Shown here: positions 44,365-55,387 of the stretch, piece by piece
Layout: every line of letters begins with the position of its first letter
How positions within the stretch are numbered: position 1 is the stretch's first letter
Notes under the pieces: generated by a model
Told to the model about the DNA's origin: nothing
Databases searched by the model: none
What the model saw: the letters and a program-made list of their open reading frames with translations, nothing else
Made by a program: the position numbers and the translations under genes
Source of the DNA: Streptomyces cinnamoneus
Lineage (GTDB): Bacteria; Actinomycetota; Actinomycetes; Streptomycetales; Streptomycetaceae
Assembly (NCBI RefSeq): GCF_002939475.1
Contig: NZ_PKFQ01000001.1
Span: 496,001 to 560,000, forward strand
DNA length: 64,000 nt
Direction of reading: 5' to 3'

Positions 44365-45549
44365 TCACGGGGTCAGTAGGGTCTTGATCATGCCGTCCTC
44401 CTTGGCCTGGAAGGCCTTGTAGGCCTTCGGGCCCTCCTCCAGCGGCAGGATGTGCGTGGCGAAGCCCTGCACGCCGAGGGGGTCGGCGTCGTCGAGCAGC
44501 GGGAGGATGTCGTCGACCCAGCGGCGCACGTTGGCCTGTCCCATCCGGAGCTGGATCTGCTTGTCGAACAGGGTCATCATCGGCAGCGGGTCGGCCATGC
44601 CGCCGTAGACGCCGGCGAGGGAGACCGTGCCACCCCGGCGCACCGCCTCGATCGCGGTGTAGAGGGCGGCCATGCGGTCGACGCCGGCGTGGTCCATGAG
44701 CTTCTGCGCGAGCGCGTCCGGCAGCAGTCCGACGAACTGGTGGGCCGCCTGGGCGAGCGGTGCCCCGTGCGCCTCCATGCCGACCGCGTCGACGACGGCG
44801 TCCGTCCCCCTGCCGCCGGTCAGCTCCCGGACGGCGGCGACGAGGTCCTTGCCGTGCTCCCGCAGGTCCAGCGTGGTCACGCCCCTGGCTCGGGCGCGCT
44901 CCAGCCGCTCGGGGACCAGGTCCACGCCGATGACCTGCCCGGCCCCGCGGTGGAGGGCGACGCGCGCGGCCATGTCGCCGATCGGCCCGAGGCCGAGGAC
45001 GGTCAGGCTGCCGCCCGCCGGTACCGCGGCGTACTCGACGGCCTGCCAGGCGGTCGGCAGGACGTCCGAGAGGTAGACGAACCGCTCGTCGGGCGGCCCG
45101 TGGGGCACCTTGACCGGGAGGGTGTCCCCGAAGGGCACCCGCAGGAACTGGGCCTGGCCGCCGGGCACCTGCCCGTAGAGCTTGCTGTACCCGAACAGCG
45201 CGGCGCCCTTGCCGCGCTCGCGGACCTGCGTGGTCTCGCACTGCGAGTGCAGACCCTGGCCGCACATGAAGCAGGTGCCGCAGGAGACGTTGAACGGCAC
45301 GACGACCCGGTCGCCGGGGACGAGGGAGGTCACCTCCGGGCCCACCTCCTCGACGATCCCCATCGGTTCGTGACCGAGGACGTCACCGGGGTCGAGGTAG
45401 GGGCCGAGCAGCTCGTAGAGGTGGAGGTCCGAGCCGCAGACGCCGGTGGACGTGACGCGGACGATCACGTCCGTGGGCAGCTCCAGCTTCGGGTCGGGCA
45501 CGGTCTCCACGCGGACGTCCCGCCTTCCGTGCCAGGTCAGGGCTCGCAC
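44365..45549 (-). CDS. zinc-dependent alcohol dehydrogenase (MDR family)
   Basis: A 394-residue medium-chain dehydrogenase. The N-terminal GroES-like part has GVCGSDLHLYE (catalytic zinc Cys), GHEPMGIVEEVG and the structural zinc loop CGTCFMCGQGLHSQC with four Cys. The NAD domain has LGLGPIGDMAARVA (about 188-201). The style is that of glutathione-independent formaldehyde/threonine-type dehydrogenases. The GTG start (reads as MRALTWHG) follows AAGGAGAG by about 5 nt. Its first codons overlap the end of a proline-rich frame upstream. Confidence 0.9.
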   Translation of the reverse strand: MRALTWHGRRDVRVETVPDPKLELPTDVIVRVTSTGVCGSDLHLYELLGPYLDPGDVLGHEPMGIVEEVGPEVTSLVPGDRVVVPFNVSCGTCFMCGQGLHSQCETTQVRERGKGAALFGYSKLYGQVPGGQAQFLRVPFGDTLPVKVPHGPPDERFVYLSDVLPTAWQAVEYAAVPAGGSLTVLGLGPIGDMAARVALHRGAGQVIGVDLVPERLERARARGVTTLDLREHGKDLVAAVRELTGGRGTDAVVDAVGMEAHGAPLAQAAHQFVGLLPDALAQKLMDHAGVDRMAALYTAIEAVRRGGTVSLAGVYGGMADPLPMMTLFDKQIQLRMGQANVRRWVDDILPLLDDADPLGVQGFATHILPLEEGPKAYKAFQAKEDGMIKTLLTP

Positions 45550-45770
45550 ACCGCTCTCCTTCCGGCACGGGTCGCGGGGGACGGGGTGGGCCCGGGACCG
45601 GGCAGGGGGCCCGGCGGCGGCAGCGGGTCGGGGCCGGGCGGCGGGGGCGGCGGCGGACGGTCCGGACCGGGCTGCGGGGGCGCGGGCGGCACCGGGTCGG
45701 GGCCGCCGGGACCGGGCGCCGGGGTGGGCTCGGGAGGTACCGGGTCGGGTGGAGTCGTCAGCTGGTGCAT
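45537..45770 (-). CDS. proline-rich small protein overlapping the dehydrogenase start
   Basis: A 77-residue frame from ATG at 45770 (after GAGGATGGGG) that overlaps the dehydrogenase by 13 nt. After MHQLTTPPDPVPPE it is nearly all Pro/Gly/Asp repeats, ending in a basic CEP tail. Such Pro-rich leader-like frames occur before some Streptomyces genes, and compositional bias could also create it by chance. If real it may couple translation to the dehydrogenase. Confidence 0.4.
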   Translation of the reverse strand: MHQLTTPPDPVPPEPTPAPGPGGPDPVPPAPPQPGPDRPPPPPPPGPDPLPPPGPLPGPGPTPSPATRAGRRAVCEP

Positions 45771-46079
45771 CCCCATCCTCGTGAGTCGGTGCGGGACCGG
45801 CCGTTCCGGCCGGCCGGCGGTCCTTCGCGGGGCCGGCGGCGGGCGGCGGGGGCGGCACGGTCCGCGCCCTGCCACGCTGGCACGACCGCCCGGCCGCCGC
45901 CCGGCACGCGTACTCCATCCGGCCCCGGGAGACGCCGCGTCCCGGGTACCCGGGCCCCGGGCCGCAAAACCGGGCGAGGGGTCCGCCGGCCGCCCGGACG
46001 GCCGGGTTTGCCCCCGGCCGGGGTGGTTACCCGTCCGGTGCCGGCACACGCCGCACGCGGACGAGGAGGCGTCACCGCC
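45771..46079. other. intergenic region before the second F420 oxidoreductase
   Basis: No supported gene. It holds a 14-bp perfect palindrome CCCGGGTACCCGGG at 45941-45954 and several GC-rich dyads, any of which might be an operator. A promoter could not be assigned. Confidence 0.4.
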
Positions 46080-47039
46080 ATGACCGAGTACGGCTACTTC
46101 CTGTCCTGTGAGGAGAACACCCCGAAGGACCTCGTCGAGCAGGCGAGGATGGCGGAGGACGCCGGGTTCACCTCGCTGTGGATCTCCGACCACTTCCATC
46201 CGTGGTGCGAGGCGCAGGGCCAGAGCCCGTTCGTGTGGTCGGTGATCGGCGCGTTGGCGCGGGCCACCTCGCTGCCGGTCCAGACGGCTGTGACCTGCCC
46301 GACCCTGCGCATGCACCCGGTGATCACGGCGCAGGCCGCCGCGACCAGCGCGGCGCTGCTGGGCGAGGGCCGCTTCCGGCTCGGGGTGGGCAGCGGCGAA
46401 GCGCTCAACGAGCACGTCCTCGGCGACCGCTGGCCCCCGGCGGCCGTGCGGCTGGAGATGCTCGAAGAGGCCGTCCACGTGATGCGCCGGCTCTTCGAGG
46501 GCGGCCGGGTCGACCACCGGGGCAGGCACTACACCGTCGAGAACGCCCGGCTGTACACGCTGCCCGGCGAACCGGTGCCCGTCGACGTCTCGGCCTTCGG
46601 CCCGGCGGCCCTGGAGCTGGCCGGCAGGATCGGCGACGGGCTGGTGGCGATCAAGCCGGAGAAGCAGGCCGTGGACGGCTTCCGCTCCCACGGCGGCGCC
46701 GGGAAGCCGGTCTTCGGCGGGGTGAAGGTGTGCTGGGGCCGGGACCGCGAGGCCGCCATCGACCTGGCGCACCGGAGGTGGGCGGTGGAACAGCTGCCGG
46801 GCGAACTGAACCAGGTGCTGCCGACGCCGGCCCACTTCGAGCAGGCCGCGCAGCTGGTGCCGCGCGAGACGGTGGCCCGGAACGTGACGTGCGGGGACGA
46901 CGTGGACGCCCACGTGGCGACCCTGCGGGAGTTCGCCGACGCCGGCTTCGACCGCGTCCACGTGAGCCAGATCGGCCCCGACCAGCGGGGCTTCTTCGAC
47001 TTCTACCGCGCCGAGGTGCTGCCCCGGCTGGTCTCCTGA
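46080..47039 (+). CDS. LLM-class F420-dependent oxidoreductase, second copy
   Basis: A 319-residue luciferase-like enzyme related to the protein at 22072: SLWISDHFHPWCEAQGQSPF, TCPTLRMHPVITAQAAA and LGVGSGEALNEHVLGDRW align throughout. GAGGAGG lies 11 nt before the ATG. Like its paralogue it falls near the TIGR03557-type, F420-dependent glucose-6-phosphate dehydrogenase-like group. The substrate is unknown. It precedes ctaD on the same strand by 224 nt, a gap with a tandem repeat. Confidence 0.85.
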   Translation: MTEYGYFLSCEENTPKDLVEQARMAEDAGFTSLWISDHFHPWCEAQGQSPFVWSVIGALARATSLPVQTAVTCPTLRMHPVITAQAAATSAALLGEGRFRLGVGSGEALNEHVLGDRWPPAAVRLEMLEEAVHVMRRLFEGGRVDHRGRHYTVENARLYTLPGEPVPVDVSAFGPAALELAGRIGDGLVAIKPEKQAVDGFRSHGGAGKPVFGGVKVCWGRDREAAIDLAHRRWAVEQLPGELNQVLPTPAHFEQAAQLVPRETVARNVTCGDDVDAHVATLREFADAGFDRVHVSQIGPDQRGFFDFYRAEVLPRLVS

Positions 47040-47078
47040 CGACACCCCTAGGTCTCCTCCTCCCTAGGGCTCCCGAAG

Positions 47079-47101
47079 GGTCACCCGGAGCGGTCACCCG
47101 G
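47079..47101 (+). repeat. tandem direct repeat upstream of ctaD
   Basis: Two copies of GGTCACCCGG (47079-47088 and 47092-47101), 13 bases apart start to start, between the F420 oxidoreductase gene and ctaD. It may be a regulator-binding site. Confidence 0.35.
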
Positions 47102-47263
47102 CCGGACGGGTTCCCGTAACACCCGGCCGACGGGGTACGGCCGGATGGCGCAGGCGGTGTTTGCCCCCACGTGATCGCGGCTAGGACACCAGGCGCCCCG
47201 CCGACCGCCGGCAGGACTCGCAACGGTGCGGTCGCAGGGCCACGTCCGGCCCTGGGAGAGGCG

Positions 47264-48991
47264 ATGCCGCAGTTGGAGCACCGGCCCCGCGTCCAGCCGG
47301 CCGGGAGCACGGAGAACCGTCCGACGGCCCTGGGCGGCAGGCTCCTGACGTACCTGACCACCACCGATCACAAGACGATCGGCAACATGTACCTGGTGAC
47401 CGCATTCGGTTTCTTCCTGCTGGGCGGTCTGCTGGCGATGGTCATGCGCGCGGAGCTGGCGCGGCCGGGGCTCCAGATCGTCTCGGCCGACCAGTACAAC
47501 CAGTTGGTCACCATTCACGGCACCGTCATGATGCTGCTGTTCGCCACCCCGATGTTCGCGGGGTTCGCCAACGCCGTCATGCCCCTGCAGATCGGGGCCC
47601 CCGACGTCGCCTTCCCCCGCCTCAACGCCCTGACGTACTGGCTGTTCCTCTTCGGCGGCCTGATCGTGGTCTCGGGCTTCCTCACCCCCGGCGGCGCGGC
47701 GTCCTTCGGCTGGTTCGCCTACGCCCCGCTCAACAGCGCGGTCCGCACGCCCGGCGCGGGCGGTGACCTCTGGGCGATGGGACTGGTCGTCGCCGGCCTC
47801 AGCACCACGCTGGGGTCGGTGAACTTCATCGCCACCATCGTCACCCTGCGCGCGCCCGGAATGACGATGTTCCGCATGCCGGTCTTCACGTGGAACATCC
47901 TCTTCACGTCGATCCTCGCGCTGCTGGCCTTCCCGGTGCTGACCGCCGCACTGCTCGCCCTGGAGGCGGACCGGAAGTTCGGCGCCCACGTCTTCGACGC
48001 GGCCAACGGCGGGGCGGTGCTCTGGCAGCACCTGTTCTGGTTCTTCGGCCACCCCGAGGTCTACATCGTCGCGCTGCCCTTCTTCGGCGTGATCACGGAG
48101 ATCATTCCGGTCTTCAGCCGCAAGCCGGTCTTCGGCTACGCCGGGATGGTGGGCGCGACCATCGCCATCACCATGCTGTCGGCCAGCGTGTGGGCGCACC
48201 ACATGTTCGCCACCGGCGCGGTGCTGCTGCCGTTCTTCTCCCTGATGTCCTTCCTGATCGCGGTGCCCACAGGGGTGAAGTTCTTCAACTGGATCGGCAC
48301 CATGTCGCGGGGGAGCATCTCCTTCGAGACCCCCATGCTGTGGGCCGTCGGCTTTCTCGTCACCTTCCTGCTGGGCGGCCTCAGCGGCGTGCTCATCGCC
48401 TCGCCCCCGCTGGACTTCCAGGTCACCGACTCGTACTTCGTCGTGGCTCACCTGCACTACGTGCTCTTCGGGACGGTCGTCTTCGCGATGTTCGGCGGCT
48501 TCTATTTCTGGTGGCCGAAGTGGACGGGGCGCATGCTGGACGAGCGGCTGGGCAAGGTGCACTTCGCGACGCTGTTCGCCGGTTTCCAGATCACCTTCCT
48601 GGTGCAGCACTGGCTGGGCGAGTCGGGCATGCCCCGGCGGTACGCCGACTACCTCGCCGCCGACGGCTTCACCACGCTGAACACCGTCTCCTCCATCGGG
48701 GCGTTCCTCCTCGGGCTCTCCACGCTGCCGTTCCTGTACAACGTCTGGCACACCGCGCGCCACGCGCCGAAGGTGGACCGCGACGATCCGTGGGGGTTCG
48801 GCCGGTCGCTGGAGTGGGCGACGTCCTGCCCGCCGCCCCGCCACAACTTCGTCACGCTGCCCCAGGTGCGGTCCGACTCCCCCGCCTTCGACCTGCACCA
48901 CCCGGAGGCGGCACCCCAGCCCCTGCCCGCCGCGCCGGGCGGGGCGGAGCCCGGGCCCGCCGCCGGCCCGCGAGAGGAGGGGCGTTCATGA
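47264..48991 (+). CDS. ctaD: cytochrome c oxidase subunit I (CtaD), additional copy
   Basis: A 575-residue heme-copper oxidase subunit with about 12 membrane helices. The heme a ligand His is near 85 (IHGTVMM), the CuB ligands are His263 in FGHPEVY with the cross-linked Tyr267 and the pair His312/His313, and heme a3/a ligands lie at His396/His398 (HLHY). All metal ligands are present, so it should be active. GGGAG lies before the ATG at 47264. Its stop overlaps ctaF (ATGA). No subunit II or III gene adjoins it, so it must borrow these from another locus. Confidence 0.93.
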   Translation: MPQLEHRPRVQPAGSTENRPTALGGRLLTYLTTTDHKTIGNMYLVTAFGFFLLGGLLAMVMRAELARPGLQIVSADQYNQLVTIHGTVMMLLFATPMFAGFANAVMPLQIGAPDVAFPRLNALTYWLFLFGGLIVVSGFLTPGGAASFGWFAYAPLNSAVRTPGAGGDLWAMGLVVAGLSTTLGSVNFIATIVTLRAPGMTMFRMPVFTWNILFTSILALLAFPVLTAALLALEADRKFGAHVFDAANGGAVLWQHLFWFFGHPEVYIVALPFFGVITEIIPVFSRKPVFGYAGMVGATIAITMLSASVWAHHMFATGAVLLPFFSLMSFLIAVPTGVKFFNWIGTMSRGSISFETPMLWAVGFLVTFLLGGLSGVLIASPPLDFQVTDSYFVVAHLHYVLFGTVVFAMFGGFYFWWPKWTGRMLDERLGKVHFATLFAGFQITFLVQHWLGESGMPRRYADYLAADGFTTLNTVSSIGAFLLGLSTLPFLYNVWHTARHAPKVDRDDPWGFGRSLEWATSCPPPRHNFVTLPQVRSDSPAFDLHHPEAAPQPLPAAPGGAEPGPAAGPREEGRS

Positions 48992-49377
48992 AAACCGAGG
49001 CATGGCTGTTCGCGGGGGTCGCCGGCTTCTTCCTGGTCACCGACGCCGTCTATGCCGGGCTCACGGTGGAGCCGGCCGGCACGGCGGCCCTGACGGTGTC
49101 GTTCCTGATGGCCTCGGTCATCTCGTTCTTCTGCGGGGTGAACCACCGTCGCCGCGGGCCGCGCCCGGAGGACCGCAAGGACGCCCTGGTGGCCGAGCGC
49201 GCGGGACGGCTGGACTTCTTCCCGCCGCACAGCCCCTACCCCGTGCTCACCGCGGCCGGCATCGCCCTCGTCGCGCTGGGCGTCGTGTACGGCCTGTGGC
49301 TGTTCCTGACGGCCGCGGGGGTGCTCCTCGCCGGCGTCCTCGGCCTGGTGTTCCAGTACGTCCAGCGCGCGGAGTGA
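48988..49377 (+). CDS. ctaF: cytochrome c oxidase subunit IV (CtaF)
   Basis: A 129-residue actinobacterial subunit IV with two N-terminal membrane helices (about 5-25 and 33-50), a charged loop ([19 protein letters not shown]) and two C-terminal helices (about 87-125). It is specific to the actinobacterial bcc-aa3 supercomplex. GAGGAGG lies before the ATG. It is translationally coupled to ctaD and convergent with qcrB, with 9 nt between stops. Confidence 0.85.
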   Translation: MKTEAWLFAGVAGFFLVTDAVYAGLTVEPAGTAALTVSFLMASVISFFCGVNHRRRGPRPEDRKDALVAERAGRLDFFPPHSPYPVLTAAGIALVALGVVYGLWLFLTAAGVLLAGVLGLVFQYVQRAE

Positions 49378-49386
49378 GGCGGGGGC

Positions 49387-51042
49387 TCACGTCCCCTCGG
49401 TCTCCGTGGCGGGCTCCGCGGGCTCGACCGCCGGGGCGGCCAGCCGGCCCGCGATCTGGTCCCGCTGCTCGGGCGTGACGGGCATCTCCAGCCGGTCGCG
49501 GTAGTACCAGGAGCTCAGCGCCGTCCGGAGCCGGACACGGCGGGGCGCCGGGCCCTCGGGGGCCGGCAGCGGTGCGGGCGCCTCCCGCACCATCAGGCGG
49601 TAGCTCTCCTCGGGGGAGAGCGCCTGGTGGCCCTCACCGAAGCCGCCGTAGACGCTCTGCTCCACCTGTCCGTCCTCCTCGCCCTCCGTCAGGCGTCTGC
49701 GGTCGCGGGCCTGGAGGGCCAGGCACAGCCGCTTGGTGACCCAGAACGCCACCACGGGGCCGAGGAGGACCAGCGCCCGCAGGACCCGGGTGAGGCCGTC
49801 GACCGACAGCCGGAACGAGTAGGCGATCACGTCGTTCCCGCCGGCCAGGAGCAGCAGGCCGTAGCAGACGACGGCTGCGACGCCCAGGCCGGTGCGGGTG
49901 GGCCGGTCGCGCGGCCGGTCGCACAGGTGGTGTTCCGTACGGTCGCCGGTCACCCACTTCTCGAAGACCGGGTAGGTGTAAAGGATCATGAACAGCAGGC
50001 CCGGCAGCACGACGGCCGGCAGCAGCACGTTCCACATCAGCGTGTGCCCGGCGACGGCGTTCTGCCAGGGCGGCATCACCCGCAGGGCTCCTTCGAGGAA
50101 GCCCACGTACCAGTCGGGCTGCGAGCCGGTGGCCACCAGGTCGGCGCGGTAGGGCCCGTAGGCCCACACCGGGTTGACCTGCGCCACGGCGCCGAGCACC
50201 ACGAGCGCGCCGGAGACCATCAGGGCCAGGCCGGTGGACTTCATGGTGAACTGCGGGAACATCGGCTGCCCGACGACGTTGCGGTTCGTCCTGCCCCGCC
50301 CGCTCCACTGGGTGTGCTTGAGGTAGACGACCAGGAAGAGGTGCAGGGCCACGAGGGCGAGCAGCACGCCGGGGACGAACATCACGTGCACGACGTACAG
50401 CCGCGGGATGACCGCCGTGCCGGGGAAGGAGCCGCGCCAGACGAGGAAGCTCAGATAGGTGCCGACGACGGGGATGGACATCACGATGGTGTTCGCCGTG
50501 CGCAGCCCGGTCCCCGACAGCAGGTCGTCCGGCAGCGAGTAGCCGCAGAAGCCCTCCAGCAGGGCGAGGAGGAACAGCGTCACCCCCACGGCCCAGTTGA
50601 GCTCCCGGGGCCTGCGGAAGGCGCCCGTGAAGAAGATCCGCAGCATGTGGGCGCCGATGGCCGCGACGAACACCAGTGCCGCCCAGTGGTGCACCTGCCG
50701 GATGAGCAACCCGCCGCGCACGTCGAAGCTGATGTCGAGGGTCGACGCGTACGCCTGCGTCATCCGCTGCCCGCGCAGCGGGGCGTACGCCCCGGAGTAG
50801 ACGGTCTCGACCATGCTGGGGTCGAAGAACAGCACGAGGTAGCAGCCGGTGAGGACGAGCACGACGAGGCTGTAGAGGGCGAGCTCGCCAAGCAGGTACG
50901 ACCAGTGGTCGGGGAAGGCCTTGCGCAGCAGCTGTCTGCCCAGGGCGGCGGCGGGGAACCGGCGGTCCAGCGCCGTGAAGCCGGCCAGGGCCGCCGCGCG
51001 GACCCGCTGCCGGGTCCGCTCCTTCCGTCTCCGGAACAGCAT
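49387..51042 (-). CDS. qcrB: cytochrome b subunit of bc complex (QcrB), lone copy
   Basis: A 551-residue actinobacterial cytochrome b with about nine membrane helices. The heme ligands are two His pairs, in HHWAALVFVAAIGAHMLRIF and HVMFVPGVLLALVALHLFLVV. The Qo-site motif reads PDWY (the form common in actinobacteria, PEWY elsewhere) in ATGSQPDWYVGFLEGALRVMPPW. The last 100 residues form a cytosolic tail. The ATG at 51042 follows GGGAG by 9-10 nt. QcrA and QcrC are not next to it, unlike the main qcrCAB locus. Likely a paralogue working with ctaD-ctaF. Confidence 0.92.
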   Translation of the reverse strand: MLFRRRKERTRQRVRAAALAGFTALDRRFPAAALGRQLLRKAFPDHWSYLLGELALYSLVVLVLTGCYLVLFFDPSMVETVYSGAYAPLRGQRMTQAYASTLDISFDVRGGLLIRQVHHWAALVFVAAIGAHMLRIFFTGAFRRPRELNWAVGVTLFLLALLEGFCGYSLPDDLLSGTGLRTANTIVMSIPVVGTYLSFLVWRGSFPGTAVIPRLYVVHVMFVPGVLLALVALHLFLVVYLKHTQWSGRGRTNRNVVGQPMFPQFTMKSTGLALMVSGALVVLGAVAQVNPVWAYGPYRADLVATGSQPDWYVGFLEGALRVMPPWQNAVAGHTLMWNVLLPAVVLPGLLFMILYTYPVFEKWVTGDRTEHHLCDRPRDRPTRTGLGVAAVVCYGLLLLAGGNDVIAYSFRLSVDGLTRVLRALVLLGPVVAFWVTKRLCLALQARDRRRLTEGEEDGQVEQSVYGGFGEGHQALSPEESYRLMVREAPAPLPAPEGPAPRRVRLRTALSSWYYRDRLEMPVTPEQRDQIAGRLAAPAVEPAEPATETEGT

Positions 51043-51124
51043 TCGGTACGCTCCCTGCCCAGCCGGGTGCCTCGACGTCGCGGCGGCCGCACCGCGGCTG
51101 ATGGGTAACCCGCGCGCCGGCCGG

Positions 51125-51150
51125 CTAATCGCCGGTCCCGTGAGGATTAG
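51125..51150. repeat. dyad CTAATC-N14-GATTAG in the qcrB-iscX spacer
   Basis: Six-base inverted repeat (51125-51130 and 51145-51150) in the divergent spacer between qcrB and the iscX-like gene. It stands out because the area is otherwise GC-rich. Possible operator. Confidence 0.3.
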
Positions 51151-51218
51151 GCAGAACAGGGGGGCGTGGCGAGCCGGCGCTCTGGACCCCGCGCACCCCG
51201 TGGGACACACTCGGGCCC

Positions 51219-51413
51219 ATGGGATGGACCGACATCGAGCAGATCGCGGCGGGGCTCGCGCGCAAGCACCCGGGCACCGACCCCCTCGCCGTCACCCTCA
51301 CGGACGTCCGCGACCGCGTCGCGGCACTGAGCGGCTTCACCGACGACCCCACGCGGTGCAACGCGCGCATCCTCGAATCGATACAACTGGCCTGGAGCGA
51401 CAGAACGACCTGA
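51219..51413 (+). CDS. iscX: IscX-like iron-sulfur assembly protein
   Basis: A 64-residue acidic protein that follows the IscX (YfhJ) pattern: MGWTDIEQIAAGLARKHPG, then the VTLTDVRDRVAALSGFTDDP core, and RILESIQLAWSD at the end. In E. coli IscX binds IscS and iron and regulates ISC cluster assembly. Actinobacteria generally rely on SUF, so a lone IscX next to respiratory genes is notable. The length is close to that of E. coli IscX (66). No convincing ribosome site is visible. Confidence 0.75.
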   Translation: MGWTDIEQIAAGLARKHPGTDPLAVTLTDVRDRVAALSGFTDDPTRCNARILESIQLAWSDRTT

Positions 51414-51428
51414 GGGGGCCACCCCCTC
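51412..51428 (+). terminator. hairpin at the end of the iscX-like gene
   Basis: GAGGGGG (51412-51418) pairs with CCCCCTC (51422-51428), loop 3 nt, starting within the stop codon. No U-tract. Confidence 0.4.
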
Positions 51429-51489
51429 GCCCGCCCCGTTCCCCCAGCAAGATCCTTAACCGGAATCGCCCCGCTGTTCACCACATTGA

Positions 51490-53859
<2,370 letters not shown>

Positions 53860-53866
53860 CGGGCCG

Positions 53867-55387
53867 TCATCGGCGGCCCGGGAGCGCGGCGTCGAGGACG
53901 TCGGCCGTGGGGCCGTGGTGGGTGACGCGGCCCCCGTCGAGCAGGTGGACGGTGTCGGCGTAGGCGGCGACGAGGTGCAGTTCGTGGCTGACCAGGACGA
54001 CGGTCAGCCCGTGCGCGGCCTGGATCCGGGCCAGCAGGCGCATCACGGAGTGCGCGGTGTCCGGGTCCAGGGCGGAGGTGATCTCGTCGCACAGCAGGAC
54101 CTCCGGCCCGGGCGCAAGGGCCCGGGCGAGGGCCACGCGCTGACGCTGGCCTCCCGAGAGCTCGGCGGGACGGCGGTGGGCGTGGTCGGCCGACAGCCCG
54201 ACGTCCTCCAGCAGCCGGGCCACCCGGCCGGGCACGGCGGCGGCGGGCACGGTGCGGTGCAGGGTCAGGGGCCGGGCCACGATCGCGCCCACGGTGCGGG
54301 CCGGGTTGAGGCAGCCGAGGGGGTTCTGCGGTACGAGCTGGATGCCGCGGCGCTGCTCCCCGGTGCGCTTGCGGTTCACGGTGGGCAGCGGGGCGCCGGC
54401 GAGGGTGAGGGTGCCGCCGTCGGGCCGGCGGAGTCCGGCCAGGACGCGCAGCAGGGTGGTCTTGCCTGAGCCCGAGGCACCGATGAGGGCCGTGGTGGTG
54501 CCGGCCGGCGCGGTGAAGTCGACATCCGCCAGGGCGGGACGCCCGGTGCGGCGGCGGTCGAAGGTGACGCGGAGGCCGCGTGCGGTGAGCCCCCCGGAGC
54601 GCGGGGCCGTGGAAGAAGGGGCCGTGGCTGCCCGTATCGCAGGGGCGGCCGGTTCGGGCGTGGCGGCCCGGGGCGCCGGATGGTGAGGGGACGTCAGGGC
54701 GACGGCGTGGTCGGCGCAGCGGTCGACGAGTCCGGGGTCGTGGCAGGTGAGCAGGACGCCGATATGCCGTGCGGTGGCGAGCTCCCGCAGCAGGTCGGCG
54801 ATCTCGTCACGCAGGCGGTGGTCGAGGCCGGCGGTGGGCTCGTCGAGGAGGAGGACCTCGGGGGCCCGGGCGAGGGCGCGGGCGAGCGCGACCCGGCGTT
54901 GCTGGCCGCCGGATAGGGCGCCGGGGCGGCGTTCGAGCAGGCCGTCCCGGGGGTCCAGCCGGCATTCGGCGAGCAGGCGGGCGGCGGTGCCGGCGTCGGC
55001 CGTGCCGGCCAGTTCGGTGACGATGCGGCGCACGCGCATGCGGGGGTTGAGGGCCGAGGCGGGGTCCTGTCCCACATGGGCGATGCGGTGGCGGCGCAGC
55101 GCGCGCAGTTCGGCGGCGGGCAGGCGGAGGACGTCGTGGCCGAGCACGGTCAGGGTGCCGGCCGCCACTTCGGCGCGGGGCGGCAGGGCGCCGGCGAGGG
55201 CGCGCAGGAGGGTGGTCTTGCCGGAGCCGGAGGGGCCGGTGAGGGCGGTGACCGTGCCGGGGGCGAGAGTGAGGTCGGTGGGCGGGAGCAGCACGGGCCC
55301 CCCGGGGAGACGGATCGCGAGGCCCCGGGCCTCGGCGAGGGGGGTGGTGGGCTCGGTCATGGGGAGGGGTACGTCCTCGGGGGTCAT
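53867..55387 (-). CDS. fused double ABC ATPase of a peptide/nickel-type importer
   Basis: A 506-residue protein with two nucleotide-binding domains. The first has GPSGSGKTT (about 50-58), LSGGQQRR and LLLDEPTAGLD; the second has GASGSGKTT (about 293-301), LSGGQRQR and LLCDEITSALD. They are the DppD/DppF-type ATPases joined in one chain. The ATG overlaps the stop of the upstream permease (ATGA). It completes a four-gene importer divergent from a diaminopropionate locus. The importer type is Nik/Cnt/Opp rather than the FepB type usual for siderophores. Confidence 0.9.
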   Translation of the reverse strand: MTPEDVPLPMTEPTTPLAEARGLAIRLPGGPVLLPPTDLTLAPGTVTALTGPSGSGKTTLLRALAGALPPRAEVAAGTLTVLGHDVLRLPAAELRALRRHRIAHVGQDPASALNPRMRVRRIVTELAGTADAGTAARLLAECRLDPRDGLLERRPGALSGGQQRRVALARALARAPEVLLLDEPTAGLDHRLRDEIADLLRELATARHIGVLLTCHDPGLVDRCADHAVALTSPHHPAPRAATPEPAAPAIRAATAPSSTAPRSGGLTARGLRVTFDRRRTGRPALADVDFTAPAGTTTALIGASGSGKTTLLRVLAGLRRPDGGTLTLAGAPLPTVNRKRTGEQRRGIQLVPQNPLGCLNPARTVGAIVARPLTLHRTVPAAAVPGRVARLLEDVGLSADHAHRRPAELSGGQRQRVALARALAPGPEVLLCDEITSALDPDTAHSVMRLLARIQAAHGLTVVLVSHELHLVAAYADTVHLLDGGRVTHHGPTADVLDAALPGRR

